A stretch of 23,596 nt of DNA, from positions 1 to 23,596 of the forward strand of contig CAYXMY010000039.1 in NCBI GenBank assembly GCA_964466155.1, given 5' to 3'. Shown piece by piece: positions 22,193 to 23,596 of the stretch (the stretch's first letter is position 1; every line of letters begins with the position of its first letter). The notes beneath the pieces were generated by a model, which worked only from the letters and a program-made list of their open reading frames with translations, did not search any database and was not told the origin of the DNA. This DNA is from Caenibius sp964466155. Its GTDB lineage: Bacteria > Pseudomonadota > Alphaproteobacteria > Sphingomonadales > Sphingomonadaceae. The position numbers and the translations under genes were made by a program.

Positions 22193-23230
22193 ATGTTCAA
22201 GAAATTCGTGGTTGCGGCCGGAGTGGCCGCAGTGCTCGTCGGTGCCGCTCAGGCTGAAAATTTCACCGGGGCAGGCGCCACTTTCCCTGCTCCCGTCTAT
22301 TCCGCCTGGGCGCAGAGCTATCGTTCGGCCGCAGGTGACGAACTGAATTACCAGGCGATCGGTTCGGGCGGTGGTATCCGCCAGATCAAGGCGAAGACGG
22401 TCGATTTCGGCGCTTCCGACAAGCCGCTGACTTCTGCGGAACTGGCTGAATCCGGCCTGATGCAGTTCCCCACCGTGATCGGCGGTGTGGTGCCGATCAT
22501 CAACGTGCCAGGCGTCAATCCGGGCCGTCTGCGGCTGACGGGTTCGCTGCTTGGCGAAATCTACATGGGGCGCATAACGCGCTGGAACGATCCGCAGATC
22601 GCCAAGATCAATCCGCAGATCAAGATGCCGCCGATGCCGATCACGGTGGTGCATCGCTCGGATGGGTCGGGCACTTCCTTTATCTTCACCTCCTTCCTCT
22701 CAATGAAGAACGCCAATTGGGCGAAGGCGGTCGGCGCCAGCGATTCGGTGAGCTGGCCTGTCGGTCTGGGCGGCAAGGGCAATGACGGCGTCGCTGCTTT
22801 CGTGAAGCAGACCAAGGGCTCGATCGGCTACGTCGAATATGTCTATGCGAAGAAGAATGCGACTTCGCACATTCTGGTTCAGAACAAGGCTGGCAACTTC
22901 CCGCAGCCGAGCGCCGCTTCCTTCGCCGCTGCCGCTGCCAGTGCTCCATGGGGCAAGACCCCGGGCAACTCGGTGATGCTGCTCGACCAGCCGGGCGCCA
23001 CTGCCTGGCCGATCAGCGGTGCGACCTTTATTTTGATGTACAAGAATCCGGCCAATCCGGCCCGTTCCGCCAATGTGCTCAAATTCTTCGATTGGGCTTA
23101 TAAAAACGGCGACAAGACGGCTGCTTCGCTCGATTACGTGCCGCTGCCGGTGGCGGTGAAGAACGCCATGCGTAAGCAATGGGCTTCGCAGATCACGGCG
23201 GGCGGCAAGCCTGTCTATATCAGCAAGTAA
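22193..23230 (+). CDS. pstS: Phosphate ABC transporter substrate-binding protein PstS
   Basis: This 345-residue periplasmic protein binds inorganic phosphate with high affinity. The signal peptide covers residues 1-21 (MFKKFVVAAGVAAVLVGAAQ, then A and cleavage before ENF). Phosphate-site motifs are GAGATFPAPVYSAW, GSGGGIRQI, FGASDKPLT and VVHRSDGSGTSFIF. The length matches the family. ATG 22193 is set by GGAG 9 bases upstream. The 177-bp region before it carries a Pho-box-like element. Only 14 bp separate it from pstC, so both are in the usual pst operon. Confidence 0.95.
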   Translation: MFKKFVVAAGVAAVLVGAAQAENFTGAGATFPAPVYSAWAQSYRSAAGDELNYQAIGSGGGIRQIKAKTVDFGASDKPLTSAELAESGLMQFPTVIGGVVPIINVPGVNPGRLRLTGSLLGEIYMGRITRWNDPQIAKINPQIKMPPMPITVVHRSDGSGTSFIFTSFLSMKNANWAKAVGASDSVSWPVGLGGKGNDGVAAFVKQTKGSIGYVEYVYAKKNATSHILVQNKAGNFPQPSAASFAAAAASAPWGKTPGNSVMLLDQPGATAWPISGATFILMYKNPANPARSANVLKFFDWAYKNGDKTAASLDYVPLPVAVKNAMRKQWASQITAGGKPVYISK

Positions 23231-23244
23231 GCTGCGTAATACCG

Positions 23245-23596
23245 ATGGTTTCAGCCACTTCTCTGGCTCCAACCGGTCAGAATATCCCGCGGAGCGATGC
23301 TTCGCGGGATATTCCCGGCAAACGGGGCGATGGTCGGCTTTTCCAGTCGCTGTGTTTTTCGGCGGCTATGCTGCTGATGGCGGCACTGTTCGGCCTGATC
23401 GTCTCGCTTGTCTGGGGCGGGTGGCCGGCCTTCGAAAAATTCGGCGTCGGCTTTCTTTTCTCCAGCGAATGGAATCCGGTTACCGATGAATACGGGGCGG
23501 CGGGGCCGATTGTCGGCACGTTGGTCACCGCCGTGCTTTCGCTGGTCATGGCGCTGCCCTTGGCCGTGGGGGTTGCGGTCTTCCTGGTCGAATTCT
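23245..23596 (+). CDS. pstC: Phosphate ABC transporter permease PstC, 3' end cut by window edge
   Basis: The first 117 residues are present. A polar N-terminal tail (about 1-35) is followed by TM1 (FSAAMLLMAALFGLIVSLVW). The PstC-typical WPAFEKFGVGFLFSSEWNP segment comes next, then GTLVTAVLSLVMALPLAVGV of TM2. This is the inner-membrane channel subunit of the phosphate importer. The ATG at 23245 has no visible ribosome binding site. The codons for residues 12-23 form a very stable hairpin. Together these suggest that pstC is translated far less than pstS, as the stoichiometry of a binding-protein importer requires. Confidence 0.9.
   Translation, partial: MVSATSLAPTGQNIPRSDASRDIPGKRGDGRLFQSLCFSAAMLLMAALFGLIVSLVWGGWPAFEKFGVGFLFSSEWNPVTDEYGAAGPIVGTLVTAVLSLVMALPLAVGVAVFLVEF
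23280..23314 (+). other. 12-bp-stem hairpin within the first codons of pstC
   Basis: GAATATCCCGCG pairs perfectly with CGCGGGATATTC around an 11-base loop. It begins 50 bp after the pstS stop. No U-tract follows. It probably protects the upstream pstS message from 3' decay and limits pstC expression. Confidence 0.6.

Noticed and set aside
1..23596. CRISPR arrays, tRNA or rRNA genes, insertion sequences, phage attachment sites
   Set aside because: Looked for regular repeats, cloverleaf-type segments, transposase motifs and paired terminal repeats by eye. None was found.

Overview
The window reads as chromosomal DNA of a GC-rich alphaproteobacterium, most likely a sphingomonad (Sphingobium/Novosphingobium type). 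The evidence is the gene repertoire: a TonB-dependent receptor with an N-terminal STN domain next to FecI/FecR regulators, DUF1214-type secreted proteins, and high-GC codon use. Genus is an inference. Nearly all of the sequence is coding. No rRNA, tRNA, CRISPR array or intact insertion sequence was seen.

Region 1 (1-8509) is a metal-homeostasis block. On the minus strand, in transcription order, lie a VIT-type Fe/Mn transporter, an OmpR-family response regulator, its histidine kinase (4-bp GTGA overlap), an RND periplasmic adaptor, and a heavy-metal RND permease that runs off the left edge. An identical 17-bp element built of two CGTCAG half-sites at an 11-bp period lies upstream of both the VIT gene and the adaptor gene. 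It is the likely binding site of the neighbouring regulator. On the plus strand are a DedA/VTT-like membrane protein, which shares the intergenic region carrying one of these sites, and an NRAMP-like transporter with non-canonical metal-site motifs. A 68-residue exported peptide lies between them on the minus strand.

Region 2 (8510-10730) is a small stress or electrophile cassette: an HxlR regulator divergent from a pirin and a YcaC-like isochorismatase-family hydrolase, closed by a strong terminator.

Region 3 (10794-17898) is a cell-surface signalling locus. An ECF sigma factor and a FecR-type anti-sigma factor lie on the minus strand. Divergent from them are a TonB-dependent receptor with an STN signalling domain and two tandem, paralogous, exported DUF1214-type proteins of unknown function. 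A scrap of a second receptor plug domain follows. This receptor plus twin DUF1214 unit is the best candidate here for an undescribed system.

Region 4 (17899-22015) begins with about 480 bp of non-coding DNA. It holds alternating TAACCC/GGGTTAT segments that can fold as competing hairpins, one of them an intrinsic terminator, then a LysR-type box and a perfect 12-bp palindrome. The taurine/sulfonate cluster tauABCD follows. Region 5 (22193-23596) is pstS and the start of pstC, with a candidate Pho box and a 12-bp-stem hairpin inside the first codons of pstC.
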